DNA from: Bacillota bacterium
GTDB lineage: Bacteria; Bacillota; Clostridia; Lachnospirales; Lachnospiraceae
Length of the DNA: 64,000 bases
Assembly (NCBI GenBank): GCA_023418475.1
Contig: JAEZZO010000029.1
Coordinates: forward strand, 184,763-248,762
Reading direction: 5' to 3'
How positions within the stretch are numbered: position 1 is the stretch's first letter; each line of letters begins with the position of its first letter. The notes under the pieces were generated by a model. It worked only from the letters and a program-made list of their open reading frames with translations. It made no database searches and was not told the origin of the DNA. Positions 35,473-44,235 of the stretch are shown piece after piece. A program made the translations under genes and the position numbers.

Positions 35473-37857
35473 CTATTTTCTTAACTCTATTCCCTTCGTC
35501 TCAAGCAGCTTTAAGAGTTCATCCACCATCACCTGGATCTCCTGGCCTTCCAGTGTTCGATCCATTGATCCGAATTCGAAACGAACTGTGACGCTCTTCT
35601 TGCCCGGGAGCAGCTTCTCATCCTCAAATACATCCACCAGACGATAGCTCTGCAGATATTCCGATTGATATTCTTTCACATATTCTACAATATTTTCATA
35701 GCGAAGTTCCTTATCTGCAAGAAGGCTTAAGTCAAAAGTAACACCCGGGTACCTGGAAACCTCCGCATAATGAAGACTTTCCGGCTCTACCTTCTCCAGC
35801 AGTTCGATATCAATCTCCGCAAAGGCAACATTAAGCTTCTTATCAATTTTATTTTTTATTTTAGGATTCAGGACAGAAAAATAACCAATCTCTTCACCCT
35901 TCAGAATAATTTTCGCGCTATTTACAGGATGAACATAATTATATGCAGCTAATTCCTCTTTTATTGCATACATTGGGGAAACATTCTTAATTGCCATCAC
36001 TAATTGTTCTATCATTTCCTTACATTTGAAATAAATCTCTTTATCACTTAACTTTTTGCTTGCAATTACAATACCAAGTCTTTTACGCTCATTACAAAGG
36101 CCATCTGCTTTTAATCCGTCTGCAACACGTCCGATTTCATACATCCCCATTTCCGGATTATTGTCTGCATTTCTTGCCACAAAACCCAGAAGACTGGGAA
36201 TGATGGTAGAACGGATTGTATCATTTTCTGCAGTCACAGAGTTAATGATACGGATATTGGGTTCTGTAATAATACCAAGCTCCTTATTTTGCTTACTTTC
36301 ATACCAGATATAACTATGAACCTCATTCATCGCAAAACGTTGTGATAAAATTTGCTTCATTCGGAATTCATCGTCTCTTTCCACACTGTGGCGTATCGGA
36401 ATCATGAAACTCTTGGTAGATGAGATATCAAAATTGTCATAGCCGTAAATACGGGTTATCTCTTCAATAATATCTGCCTTCATTGTTACATCTTTTGTCG
36501 CTCTCCAGGAGGGTACAACTAGGCTGAAGGCATCTTTATCCCTTGTAACTCCAAATCCAAGCGCCGTTAAGGTCTCTTCAATCCGGTCTGAGGAAATGTC
36601 AATTCCGGTGTATTTATCAACATAAGCCTTATCAAAATCAATTTTAATTGTATCGTATTTCTTAACATAGCAGTCTGTGAGTGAGGACGTGACTTTAACA
36701 CCCGGGTCTATCTCCATCAGCAGCTTTACAAAACGTTCTATTGCAGGAAGGGTAAGTTCTGGATCAATAATCTTCTCGTACCTGGCACTGGCATCTGTAC
36801 GCAACCCCAGGCGGGCAGCTGATTTACGAACTGAAACGCCATCGAAATTAGCCGATTCCAATAAAACGCTGTCTGTATTGTCTGTAATTTCTGAAAGCTC
36901 GCCACCCATGATTCCTGCTATCGCTACCGGTTCCTTTTCATCACAGATCAAAAGCGTATCCGTATCCACCTTACGCTGTGTTCCATCCAGTGTCAGGAAA
37001 GGAACTGTCTCCGGATAGGTTTTCACCCTGATTGTGGAGACTTTTGCATGGTCAAAAGCATGCATCGGCTGACCAAGCTCCATCATTAAATAATTCGTTA
37101 AATCTGCCAGCAGATTAATCGGTCTCATACCGCAGTAGGTCAGACGAATTTTCATATTCACGGGAGATTTCTTTTGTTTGATACCAGAAATCGTAATACA
37201 GCTGTAACGGTAGGTTTTCTCTGTATTCTCAACCTTAACATCAATACCCGGTAAATCTTTATACACACTTGTATCAACTACCTGAAGCGGCTTTAACGGT
37301 CTGCCCGTAAGAACGGAAATTTCTCTTGCTATCCCATAATGTCCCCAGAGATCCGGGCGGTTTGTCAGGGATTTATTATCTACTTCAAATACCGTGTCCT
37401 CCAGCTGCATAAAGCTTTTAATGTCCGTGCCCAGCGGATAGGTATCGTCTAATATCATTAGCCCCGAGTGATCATCACTGATACCTAATTCCTTCTCGGA
37501 ACAACACATCCCGTGACTGATTTCACCAGCTATCGTTGCTTCTTTTATCTCAAGGTCACCTACCTGACCTCCAAGCCTGGCAAATGCAACAATTGCACCC
37601 TCAAAAACGTTCGGTGCACCACAGACACATCCTGCCACCTCAGTGCCAATATCTACTTTAAGCAGATGAAGCTTCTTGGAATTGGGATGATTTGTGATCT
37701 CAATTATTTTACCGACTACTACGTCTCTGACATTCTTGCCATATTCATAAATATCCTCTACCTCAGCAGTAGCTAAAGTAAATCTTCCGATTAATTCTTT
37801 CAAATCTATTCCCGATAAATCAGTAAATTCCTTAATCCAATTCATTGAAATGAACAT
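35473..37857 (-). CDS. pheT: Phenylalanyl-tRNA synthetase beta subunit
   Basis: 794 aa, normal length. In order: an OB-fold tRNA-binding EMAP-like domain (VVVGKIIEITNHPNSKKLHLLKVD, with VCGAPN), B3/B4 (WGHYGIAREIS, LADLTNYLMMELGQPMHAFD), B5 (DIIEEITRIYGYDNF) and a C-terminal ferredoxin-fold anticodon-binding domain (YPGVTFDLSLL, SVTVRFEFGSMDRTLEGQEI). It forms an alpha2-beta2 enzyme with PheS. ATG 37857 has GGAGG about 8 nt upstream. It follows pheS by about 40 bp under the same T-box. Confidence 0.97.
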   Translation of the reverse strand: MFISMNWIKEFTDLSGIDLKELIGRFTLATAEVEDIYEYGKNVRDVVVGKIIEITNHPNSKKLHLLKVDIGTEVAGCVCGAPNVFEGAIVAFARLGGQVGDLEIKEATIAGEISHGMCCSEKELGISDDHSGLMILDDTYPLGTDIKSFMQLEDTVFEVDNKSLTNRPDLWGHYGIAREISVLTGRPLKPLQVVDTSVYKDLPGIDVKVENTEKTYRYSCITISGIKQKKSPVNMKIRLTYCGMRPINLLADLTNYLMMELGQPMHAFDHAKVSTIRVKTYPETVPFLTLDGTQRKVDTDTLLICDEKEPVAIAGIMGGELSEITDNTDSVLLESANFDGVSVRKSAARLGLRTDASARYEKIIDPELTLPAIERFVKLLMEIDPGVKVTSSLTDCYVKKYDTIKIDFDKAYVDKYTGIDISSDRIEETLTALGFGVTRDKDAFSLVVPSWRATKDVTMKADIIEEITRIYGYDNFDISSTKSFMIPIRHSVERDDEFRMKQILSQRFAMNEVHSYIWYESKQNKELGIITEPNIRIINSVTAENDTIRSTIIPSLLGFVARNADNNPEMGMYEIGRVADGLKADGLCNERKRLGIVIASKKLSDKEIYFKCKEMIEQLVMAIKNVSPMYAIKEELAAYNYVHPVNSAKIILKGEEIGYFSVLNPKIKNKIDKKLNVAFAEIDIELLEKVEPESLHYAEVSRYPGVTFDLSLLADKELRYENIVEYVKEYQSEYLQSYRLVDVFEDEKLLPGKKSVTVRFEFGSMDRTLEGQEIQVMVDELLKLLETKGIELRK

Positions 37858-37897
37858 GTCTATTTCCTCCAATTCTGCTGCTCTTCGCAGCAACCTA

Positions 37898-38938
37898 TTA
37901 TACTGTAAACTGTTTTAACTGCTTCAGATTGCCGCTGTTGAAAAGACGAATATCCTTAATGTTATATTTCATCATAGCAAGCCTGGTCAATCCAAGTCCA
38001 AAGGCAAATCCGGTGTATTTCTCCGGATCAATTCCGCCAAGACGGAGTACATTGGGATGTATCATACCGCAGGGCAGAAGTTCCAGCCATCCTGAATTCT
38101 TACAGGTAGGGCATCCGACACCGCCGCAGATCGCACAGTTAATATCCAGTTCAAAGCCGGGCTCTACAAAAGGGAAGAAACCTGGCCGCAGGCGTACTTT
38201 CACATTTCTTTGGAAAACCTCTGTCAAAAGTACTTTCATAAAGTAAATTAAATTAGAAATAGAGATGTCATCTCCGATCATCATGCCTTCCATCTGAAAG
38301 AACGTATTTTCGTGGCAGGCATCAATATTTTCATTACGGAAGCATCTTCCCGGGAATAATACCCGCAACGGTTCACCCGGCTTCGGTGCGCCGTATTTTC
38401 TCATAATTGCATTCTGTGCTGCGGAGGTATGGGTTTTGAGCAGCTGTCCGTTCTCAAGATAATACGTATCTGTCATATCTCTGGCCGGATGATTTTTCGG
38501 TATATTAACACCTTCAAAATTATTAAATTCTGTCTGTATTTCCAGTCCATCCTCCACAATAAAGCCCATTGTCTTGAAAATATCTTCAATCTGCTTCTGT
38601 ACAATTGTGATTGGATGCATGGTTCCGACTGCCTTATCGGAAGGAATGGAGAAGTCGTAACGCTCTGCGTTCTGGATCATTTTCTGATATTCCTTCTCCT
38701 CAAGCTGCTTCTGATAATCTACAATTGCTTTCTCGATTTCATTCTTCAGCAGATTAGCCTGCATACCGGCTGTTTTTTTTGCTTCCGCATCCAGATTACG
38801 AAGATCCTTCAGTGCTTCTGTAACCAGTCCTTTCTTGCCAAGGAAAGAGACTCTGATCCTCTCCAGCTCCTCTTTCAGGTTGGCAGAATTTAATTCACCT
38901 TTGAATTGTTCTTTGATTTTTTCCAGATTTTCCAACAT
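37898..38938 (-). CDS. pheS: Phenylalanyl-tRNA synthetase alpha subunit
   Basis: 346 aa. An N-terminal coiled coil binds tRNA (residues 1-90). The class II catalytic motifs are HPITIVQKQIEDIF (motif 1), LFPGRCFRNENIDACHENTFFQMEG (motif 2) and FAFGLGLTRLAMM (motif 3). It charges tRNA-Phe. The start has AAAGGAG about 8 nt upstream. Expression is controlled by a Phe T-box about 200 nt ahead, with a terminator-docked repeat lying between the T-box terminator and this start codon. Confidence 0.97.
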   Translation of the reverse strand: MLENLEKIKEQFKGELNSANLKEELERIRVSFLGKKGLVTEALKDLRNLDAEAKKTAGMQANLLKNEIEKAIVDYQKQLEEKEYQKMIQNAERYDFSIPSDKAVGTMHPITIVQKQIEDIFKTMGFIVEDGLEIQTEFNNFEGVNIPKNHPARDMTDTYYLENGQLLKTHTSAAQNAIMRKYGAPKPGEPLRVLFPGRCFRNENIDACHENTFFQMEGMMIGDDISISNLIYFMKVLLTEVFQRNVKVRLRPGFFPFVEPGFELDINCAICGGVGCPTCKNSGWLELLPCGMIHPNVLRLGGIDPEKYTGFAFGLGLTRLAMMKYNIKDIRLFNSGNLKQLKQFTV

Positions 38939-39003
38939 AACAATTTCTCCTTTTCCTAGAGGATTTCTCCTCTTTCATTTTTTAGGATAATGATAAAAAT
39001 GAG

Positions 39004-39132
39004 AGAACAAAAGTGTGCTTCTTCACTCTCGCGATCATTAATCTATCCTGCACAGCTTTTGTTTCGCGCGCGTAGCTGCGCATCCCCCGGAGGGTTTTTG
39101 TTTCATAGTATGAACTTTCCTATGAAATAAAA
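39004..39132 (+). repeat. Terminator-docked repeat, copy D
   Basis: The best-preserved copy. It begins AGAACAAAAGTGTGCTTC, has CTCTCGCGATCATTAA, GCTTTTGTTTCGCGCGCG, TAGCTGCGCATCCCCCGG and AGGGTTTTTG, and ends in the palindrome TTTCATAGTA / TTCCTATGAAA. It abuts the T-tract of the T-box terminator, so it is part of the pheST leader whenever the T-box reads through. Confidence 0.85.
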
Positions 39133-39363
39133 AAAGCTCTCGTCTCATAAAGGGACGAAAGCATCGTGGTACCACCCAAATTCAAGCCTAATTACGGCTT
39201 CTTAATCGTTATAACGGTTCTGAACCGGCCTTTCTTTCAAAAGGCAACTCCGGCGCCGAACTTCGCAATATATCTGAACCCTAAACCTGCTCTCAGCCGG
39301 TGACAGGTTCTCTCTGGCGGGAAAATATATGCTACTGCATACACCTTCTTAGTTATTATCATT
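39130..39363 (-). promoter_or_regulatory. T-box riboswitch, Phe-specific, ahead of pheST
   Basis: The minus strand carries a stem I with AGAGA and GCTGAGAGC loop segments. The specifier TTC (39276-39278, in GGGTTCAGATAT) sits opposite a TTTTCCC strand. The T-box core TTTGGGTGGTACCACG lies near 39163-39180. The terminator stem GCTTTCGTC / GACGAGAGC (39136-39162) is followed by seven T. Uncharged tRNA-Phe pairing with TTC should favour the antiterminator and switch on pheST. Confidence 0.92.
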
Positions 39364-39370
39364 ATGTCTT

Positions 39371-39399
39371 ATAATAATCAACTATTTTTATGTTGTCAA
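39371..39399 (-). promoter_or_regulatory. Sigma-A promoter of pheST
   Basis: TTGACA and TATTAT separated by 17 bp, ending a few bases ahead of the T-box leader. A textbook match with one mismatch in the -10. Confidence 0.8.
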
Positions 39400-39427
39400 G
39401 AGCTGATTTCATTTTATTTCATACTAT

Positions 39428-39499
39428 TTACTTTAAATAAAATATGAAAAGTAGAACTATAAAAATTGATAGCAAAACCTGTCCCAACTGCTTTTTCAT
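39428..39499 (-). CDS. Possible 23-aa single-helix membrane peptide
   Basis: ATG 39499 follows GGGGGAG at 5 nt. The peptide starts MKKQLGQ, continues with a hydrophobic helix (LLSIFIVLLFIFYL) and ends at a TAA. It lies between the TetR gene (whose 3' end is about 140 nt upstream in this direction) and the pheST promoter. Too short for homology; the call rests only on the good ribosome site and the clean helix. Confidence 0.35.
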   Translation of the reverse strand: MKKQLGQVLLSIFIVLLFIFYLK

Positions 39500-39638
39500 A
39501 ATAACTCCCCCATACCTTATTAATCCAATCCATCTGTTACGCTTACCATGAAGATGCTTTTTCTTCACACTTTCAAACTTAAGTCTTTTCGGATTTACTT
39601 CTGCCTATGTATTTATCCATATCAAATGAATCTTCGTC

Positions 39639-40169
39639 TTATTTTCGGATCAACTTCAATAAAAAGTTCATCTGTATCAAAAATCCGTCTTCATCCTGTG
39701 TAAAAATATAATTATTCAAGGCACTATTTAGTAATAATACCATTGCATATCCATCCTTTTTGGAAAGATAATAATCCTGCAGCTTTTCTGACTGCTGTTG
39801 CAGGCTGCCTAACAGTTCTTTCCTTAGATCAGAAACCATTGGTCGATAATTAGGATTTAGCATGAATTCGAGAACAAATCTTTCTTCCTCCAGCTTAGAA
39901 TTTACAAAATGAAACATTGCCCTGATAAAAGCTTCCGGATCATCCCCATACTTCTTCAACATCACTTGTGTTTCCTTCATAGCTTCGTTTCTTATGTATT
40001 CCACACATTTCTTCATAATATCTTCTTTATTCTTGAAATATACATAAAGTCCTGCTTCGCTAAGATTAGCCTCCATTGCCAGCTTCTTAGTAGTAGTTCC
40101 CTCTAATCCATACTTACAGAAAGCTTTAATAAAGATATTCATCAGCTCAATCTGCCTATCTTCGGACAT
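39639..40169 (-). CDS. TetR/AcrR family regulator
   Basis: 176 aa. An N-terminal TetR helix-turn-helix (IELMNIFIKAFCKYGLEGTTTKKLAMEANLSEAGLYVYFKNKEDIMKKC, residues about 5-53) and an all-helical ligand domain. The ligand is unknown. ATG 40169 has GGGAGG 6 nt upstream; a longer frame to 40223 lacks such a site. A palindromic operator candidate lies about 160 nt upstream, suggesting autoregulation. No transporter gene adjoins it, so its targets lie elsewhere. Confidence 0.88.
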   Translation of the reverse strand: MSEDRQIELMNIFIKAFCKYGLEGTTTKKLAMEANLSEAGLYVYFKNKEDIMKKCVEYIRNEAMKETQVMLKKYGDDPEAFIRAMFHFVNSKLEEERFVLEFMLNPNYRPMVSDLRKELLGSLQQQSEKLQDYYLSKKDGYAMVLLLNSALNNYIFTQDEDGFLIQMNFLLKLIRK

Positions 40170-40326
40170 GATTATCCTCCCATATTTATTGTGCAAAAAA
40201 TGTAGAAATAACATCAAATTCATTCTAACCGGCTGACCTCTATATTACTATAGTATTCTGCTGGTGGCATATAAACATCCTACTCTGAATTTTCTCATGA
40301 TGATGTAAATTATGAAGCAGAATTTA

Positions 40327-40346
40327 GTTAGTGAATGTTTACTAAC
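40327..40346. promoter_or_regulatory. TetR-type operator candidate
   Basis: GTTAGT-GAATGTTT-ACTAAC: perfect 6-bp arms with a further partly symmetric AA/TT core. It lies upstream of the tetR gene, in the layout and sequence style of TetR-family operators (TTAGTNAA-TTNACTAA). Confidence 0.6.
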
Positions 40347-40623
40347 CCAAAAAAATTCTATCTTATAATACCATATTTGTCAATATATGTTCAATGAGTA
40401 AACTATATTTTATTTAGACATATTTCTACTTTTTACTACTATTTCTCTTGCTTAACGTTTTGACTCTGCTTTTATCTGCCTTCTTTCCCATTCAAGGCTT
40501 TTGTTTTCTATCCTATTATGATAGAATATGGAATAGCAGAGCTAAAGAATTATTATATACTTTCTGTTTAGACAAATTAAATAACTATATAACTTCGTAA
40601 TTAACTATCAAGGATTCGAATGT

Positions 40624-40697
40624 AAAAGCCTAAAAGTTGTTTCCCGGATGAATATATATGCATTCATATTCATCTGAATAACCCAGATCAGGCTTTT
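40624..40697. repeat. Palindromic repeat family 2, copy 3
   Basis: AAAAGCCTAAAAGTTGTTTC, CCGGATGAATATATATGCA, then TTCATATTCATC-GAATAACCC-AGATCAGGCTTTT. It is the reverse complement of copy 2. It ends 35 nt before the HAD start codon, so it would be in that gene's leader or overlap its promoter. Confidence 0.75.
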
Positions 40698-40731
40698 GAC
40701 TTTGAATCCTATAAAAATCAGGAGTGAACAT

Positions 40732-41517
40732 ATGAATCCCAAAATTATATTTTTTGACATAGATGGCACAATTCTAAGCCATCGAAATTTTCAGATATTA
40801 GACAGCACCAAAAAAGCAATCCGTAAAGCTCGTGAAAACGGGCATCTAACCTTTGTGAATACCGGCCGAACTTATGCAGAGATTGATGCAGAAATCAAGG
40901 ATGTTGGTTTTGACGGATATGTCTGTGGCTGTGGTACTTTTATATCTTATCATTCAAAGGTTTTGTATCATGCCACCGTTGACGATACGACTAGCAAAGA
41001 AATTATAAAGGATTTACAGTATTATAATATTGATGCTGTTCTGGAAGGCACTCACGCAATCTATTTTAACAGTAAGATTGAAAATGAAACCATGAAAATG
41101 GTATATGATATGTATAAAACGCGCAGATTCAATCTTCAAACCTGGGAGGATCCCTCTCCTGTTTTTGATAAATTCTGTATTTGGTTGAATCGAATAAATA
41201 CTATAGAAGATTTTCGCAAAAAGTATGAGACTTTGTTTGATTTTATAGATCGAGATACCTATTTTCTTGAAATCGTACCGGAAGGCTGTTCGAAAGCAAC
41301 CGGAATTGAATATTTACTAAATCACCTTGCAATTCCATTTGAAGATGCTTATGCAATGGGTGATAGCGCCAATGATTATTCCATGCTTCGATATGTTAAA
41401 AACAGCATTGGAATGGGTAATTCCGAACAGCTTATTCTTGATATTGTATCTTTCGTTACAAAAGATGTGGACGAAGACGGTGTAATTCACGCCTTGAAGC
41501 ATTTTGACATAATCTAA
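40732..41517 (+). CDS. Cof-type HAD hydrolase
   Basis: 261 aa. HAD motifs: FFDIDGTIL (nucleophile Asp), FVNTGRTYAEID, the Lys of CSKATGIEYLL and AMGDSANDYSMLRYVKNSIGMGN, with a C2-type cap domain between. These enzymes dephosphorylate sugar phosphates, FMN or PLP; the substrate is not deducible. ATG 40732 has AGGAG about 8 nt upstream. Palindromic repeat copy 3 lies immediately ahead. Confidence 0.9.
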   Translation: MNPKIIFFDIDGTILSHRNFQILDSTKKAIRKARENGHLTFVNTGRTYAEIDAEIKDVGFDGYVCGCGTFISYHSKVLYHATVDDTTSKEIIKDLQYYNIDAVLEGTHAIYFNSKIENETMKMVYDMYKTRRFNLQTWEDPSPVFDKFCIWLNRINTIEDFRKKYETLFDFIDRDTYFLEIVPEGCSKATGIEYLLNHLAIPFEDAYAMGDSANDYSMLRYVKNSIGMGNSEQLILDIVSFVTKDVDEDGVIHALKHFDII

Positions 41518-41703
41518 GAATTCTCTACCGGATGCGTAGCTCGGAATATGACTTGTCTGTGAACAGTAACCTTCTTTGTTACAGATCCAGCCCATCTAAA
41601 TTCCGGATACTCTTCTCAATATACCTTGCATTGCAGATTAGGATATGATAGAATTAGCAGGGTTATTCGCCATTATAGTTTTCATGCAAAAGGAGTGTTG
41701 TCT

Positions 41704-43113
41704 GTGCAAAATTATGACGTTATAATAATTGGAGCCGGTCCATCCGGAATTTTTTGTGCCTATGAATTAATACAGGATAATAAAGACTTAAAAATACTTA
41801 TGGTTGAAAAGGGCCGAAGAATTGAAAAAAGAATGTGCCCGAAGAGAACAACCAAACAATGTATCGGCTGTCAGCCCTGTTCCATAACAACAGGCTTTGC
41901 AGGAGCAGGAGCATTTTCGGACGGAAAGCTTTCCCTGTCCCCTGATGTTGGCGGAACTCTGCCGGATATTCTGGGCTATGATAAGGCTGTTGAATTAATC
42001 AAGGAATCTGATGATATCTATCTGAAATTCGGAGCCGATACCAATGTATATGGAATAGATAAGGAAGCCGAAATCCGTGAAATCAGAAGACGTTCCATTA
42101 CAGCAAATTTAAAGCTGATCGAATGTCCAATCAGACATCTTGGAACGGAAGAAGGATATAAAATATATACAAGACTGCAGGAGCATCTTTTGTCCTCAGG
42201 CGTTGAAATGCTGTTTAATACGATGGTTGCAGATATTATTATTGAGGATGGTAAGACAAAGGGTATTATCACCTCCAAAGGAGATACCTTCTATGCGAAA
42301 GAAGTCGTATCTGCCATTGGCAGAGAAGGTTCTGACTGGTTCAGCCAGATTTGTAAGGAGCACGGAATTGAAACCAAGGTTGGCACTGTGGATATCGGTG
42401 TTCGAGTTGAAGTGCGTGACGAAGTCATGGAATTTTTAAACAAGAATCTTTACGAAGCGAAGCTTGTGTATTATACACCTACCTTTGACGATAAAGTGCG
42501 TACCTTCTGTACAAATCCTTCTGGTGAGGTAGCAACTGAATATTATGAGAATAATCTTGCTGTTGTGAATGGTCATGCCTATAAATCCAAGGATTACAAA
42601 ACAAACAATACCAATTTTGCTATTTTAGTATCCAAAAATTTCACAAAACCATTTAAGACACCAATTGAATATGGCAAACATATCGCTCAATTGAGTAACA
42701 TGCTATGCGGTGGCAAGATAATCGTTCAGACATTCGGCGATTTCCAGAGAGGCCGCAGAACCACAGAGGAACGTCTTTGCAGGAATAATTTAATTCCTAC
42801 CCTTAAGGATGCGGTTCCCGGTGACCTATCCCTGGTTTTCCCTCATCGAATTATGGTGGATATCAAGGAAATGCTGCTTGCTCTTGATAAGGTAACTCCG
42901 GGCATTGCAAGCGATGAGACTTTGCTTTACGGGGTAGAGGTTAAATTTTATTCAAATAAAGTTGTCGTTAATACGGATTTTGAAACCAGTATAGAGGGGT
43001 TGCGGGCAATTGGTGATGGTGCAGGACTTACCAGAGGGCTGCAGCAAGCATCCGCTAATGGTATCAGTGTTGCCAGAAGTATTCTGAAGAAAAATAATTC
43101 TACTGCACAATAG
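41704..43113 (+). CDS. NAD(P)/FAD-dependent oxidoreductase
   Basis: 469 aa. An N-terminal dinucleotide-binding VIIIGAGPSGIFCAYEL, a Cys-rich segment (MCPKRTTKQCIGCQPCSITTGFAGAGAFSDGKLSL) and a C-terminal FAD-closing GDGAGLTRGLQQASANGISVARSIL. This is the clostridial family annotated as uncharacterised FAD-dependent dehydrogenase. The cysteines could hold a metal or act as redox disulphides. GTG 41704 has AAAGGAG about 9 nt upstream, and a TTG at 41698 is close by. The gene stands alone and ends in a good terminator. Confidence 0.85.
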   Translation: MQNYDVIIIGAGPSGIFCAYELIQDNKDLKILMVEKGRRIEKRMCPKRTTKQCIGCQPCSITTGFAGAGAFSDGKLSLSPDVGGTLPDILGYDKAVELIKESDDIYLKFGADTNVYGIDKEAEIREIRRRSITANLKLIECPIRHLGTEEGYKIYTRLQEHLLSSGVEMLFNTMVADIIIEDGKTKGIITSKGDTFYAKEVVSAIGREGSDWFSQICKEHGIETKVGTVDIGVRVEVRDEVMEFLNKNLYEAKLVYYTPTFDDKVRTFCTNPSGEVATEYYENNLAVVNGHAYKSKDYKTNNTNFAILVSKNFTKPFKTPIEYGKHIAQLSNMLCGGKIIVQTFGDFQRGRRTTEERLCRNNLIPTLKDAVPGDLSLVFPHRIMVDIKEMLLALDKVTPGIASDETLLYGVEVKFYSNKVVVNTDFETSIEGLRAIGDGAGLTRGLQQASANGISVARSILKKNNSTAQ

Positions 43114-43132
43114 ACTTCGAGATAACAAATAT

Positions 43133-43178
43133 AACCGGACATCCTGGATGTAATTTTACCATCCGATGTCCGGTTTTT
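43133..43178 (+). terminator. Bidirectional terminator
   Basis: AACCGGACATC / GATGTCCGGTT with an inner GGATG / CATCC stem, then TTTTTCT on the plus strand, 20 nt past the oxidoreductase. It also lies beyond the 3' end of the convergent kinase-like gene. Confidence 0.85.
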
Positions 43179-43215
43179 CTAAGCAAATATTGATGTATCC
43201 CACTAAGCCCTGCAC

Positions 43216-43683
43216 TTAACGAAACAGGGTATAGTATCTGCTTACTTCTCTTGTAAAACCAAAGTCAATAATAACCGGCTTTCCTTTCACCATTCCCCAG
43301 CTGCTTACCCTTCGAAGATCTCCAAATAATAGATTGTATTTTTTTGTAAAATCCCTAAAATCCTCCAAGCGAAACAGTTCCCTGTAATTTCTAACGTGAT
43401 AATATTGAAAAATGAACGAGAAAGATTTGATTTTTTCTGCTTTCTCCATAATTAAGCATTCAAAGTCATCCGATACTGCCACTATTTTAGCAAATACAGG
43501 GGAATGATTTGAGGATGCAATCTGATATTCTGCTTTGTTTTGTACAAGACCTCTCTTATTTCTGGCCACCTTTACTACGTAACCGTTATCCAGGTCGAAG
43601 ACATGTCTTCCGGACCCATAACCAATGAGTTTATATTTATTTTTATTTAAATTATTTTTGATACTTTTAAAATCAATCCCCAC
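43216..43683 (-). CDS. Compact protein-kinase-fold protein
   Basis: 155 aa. Kinase-like elements in order: a glycine loop (LIGYGSGRHVFDLDNG), the strand lysine (YVVKVARN), an acidic residue in QNKAEYQIA, a hinge-like CLIMEKAE, a catalytic-loop-like LFGDLRRVSSWGMV and IIDFGFT as the DFG-like metal motif. Known kinases are about 250 aa or more, so this is a minimal version missing most of the C-lobe. Related short proteins occur in Firmicutes and phages; function unknown. GTG 43683 follows GGGAG. Its start lies in a 66-bp cruciform. It is 73 bp downstream of a PII gene. Confidence 0.6.
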   Translation of the reverse strand: MGIDFKSIKNNLNKNKYKLIGYGSGRHVFDLDNGYVVKVARNKRGLVQNKAEYQIASSNHSPVFAKIVAVSDDFECLIMEKAEKIKSFSFIFQYYHVRNYRELFRLEDFRDFTKKYNLLFGDLRRVSSWGMVKGKPVIIDFGFTREVSRYYTLFR

Positions 43684-43739
43684 TGTATACTCCCAATATA
43701 ATATTTTACATATTATATTATTAATATGAGTGGGGATTG
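43674..43739 (-). promoter_or_regulatory. 66-bp cruciform over the start of the kinase-like gene
   Basis: Perfect 11-bp outer arms CAATCCCCACT / AGTGGGGATTG and inner arms AATATAATAT / ATATTATATT. In the mRNA the GTG start and first codons form the 3' outer arm, and the ribosome site GGGAG lies between the inner and outer stems. Confidence 0.7.
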
Positions 43740-43755
43740 GTTAATAAAATACTAT

Positions 43756-44094
43756 TTATATTGCATCCTGACCGCGCTCTCCAGTTCTAATTCTTACAAC
43801 ATCCTCAACTTCGTAAATAAATATTTTTCCGTCTCCATAATTACCGGACTTAATTTCTTTTAATACTCTGTCCACAATGATCTCTGCCACTTCTGCAGAT
43901 ACTACGGTCTCTACCTTAACCTTCGGAAGAAGATTAACATGACTTTCCGTTCCTCTATAAATCTGAACATATCCCTTTTGTTTACCATATCCCATAATGT
44001 TGGTAATCATTACTCCATTTGCCTTACTGTCATTTAAGATCTGCTTCAGATCCTCCAGCCTCTCCGGACGAATCACAATTTCAAGTTTTTTCAT
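43756..44094 (-). CDS. glnB: PII nitrogen regulatory protein (first copy)
   Basis: 112 aa, the PII trimer subunit. IVIRPERLEDLKQILND is strand 1/helix 1. The T-loop QKGYVQIYRGTESHVNLLPKVKVETVV keeps the conserved tyrosine, and the nucleotide-binding GDGKIFIYEVEDVVRIRTGERG is intact. PII binds ATP/ADP and 2-oxoglutarate and gates AmtB. It is about 80 percent identical to the second copy 220 bp upstream. The start follows GGAGG at 5 nt. Confidence 0.95.
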   Translation of the reverse strand: MKKLEIVIRPERLEDLKQILNDSKANGVMITNIMGYGKQKGYVQIYRGTESHVNLLPKVKVETVVSAEVAEIIVDRVLKEIKSGNYGDGKIFIYEVEDVVRIRTGERGQDAI

Positions 44095-44235
44095 AAATCC
44101 TCCATTCTACCGCCTTTGGTAATCAAGAAAATGTAAAAAACATTTAAGATATAAGTAGATCATATCATAATTTTTCATAAAATCAATTGGTTTATATACC
44201 AAAACGTATTCTTAATTATTACGCTGTTTTGGCAT

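Larger units (their letters stand above)
40170..40731. other. 560-bp divergent intergenic region
   Basis: Between tetR (minus) and the HAD gene (plus). It holds the TetR operator candidate (40327-40346) and palindromic repeat copy 3 (40624-40697). The rest is AT-rich without a gene-like frame. Confidence 0.5.

Noticed and set aside
41519..41560. CCGGATGCGTAGCTCGG resembling an inverted copy of the repeat core
   Set aside because: Similarity is confined to about 12 bases with no flanking match.
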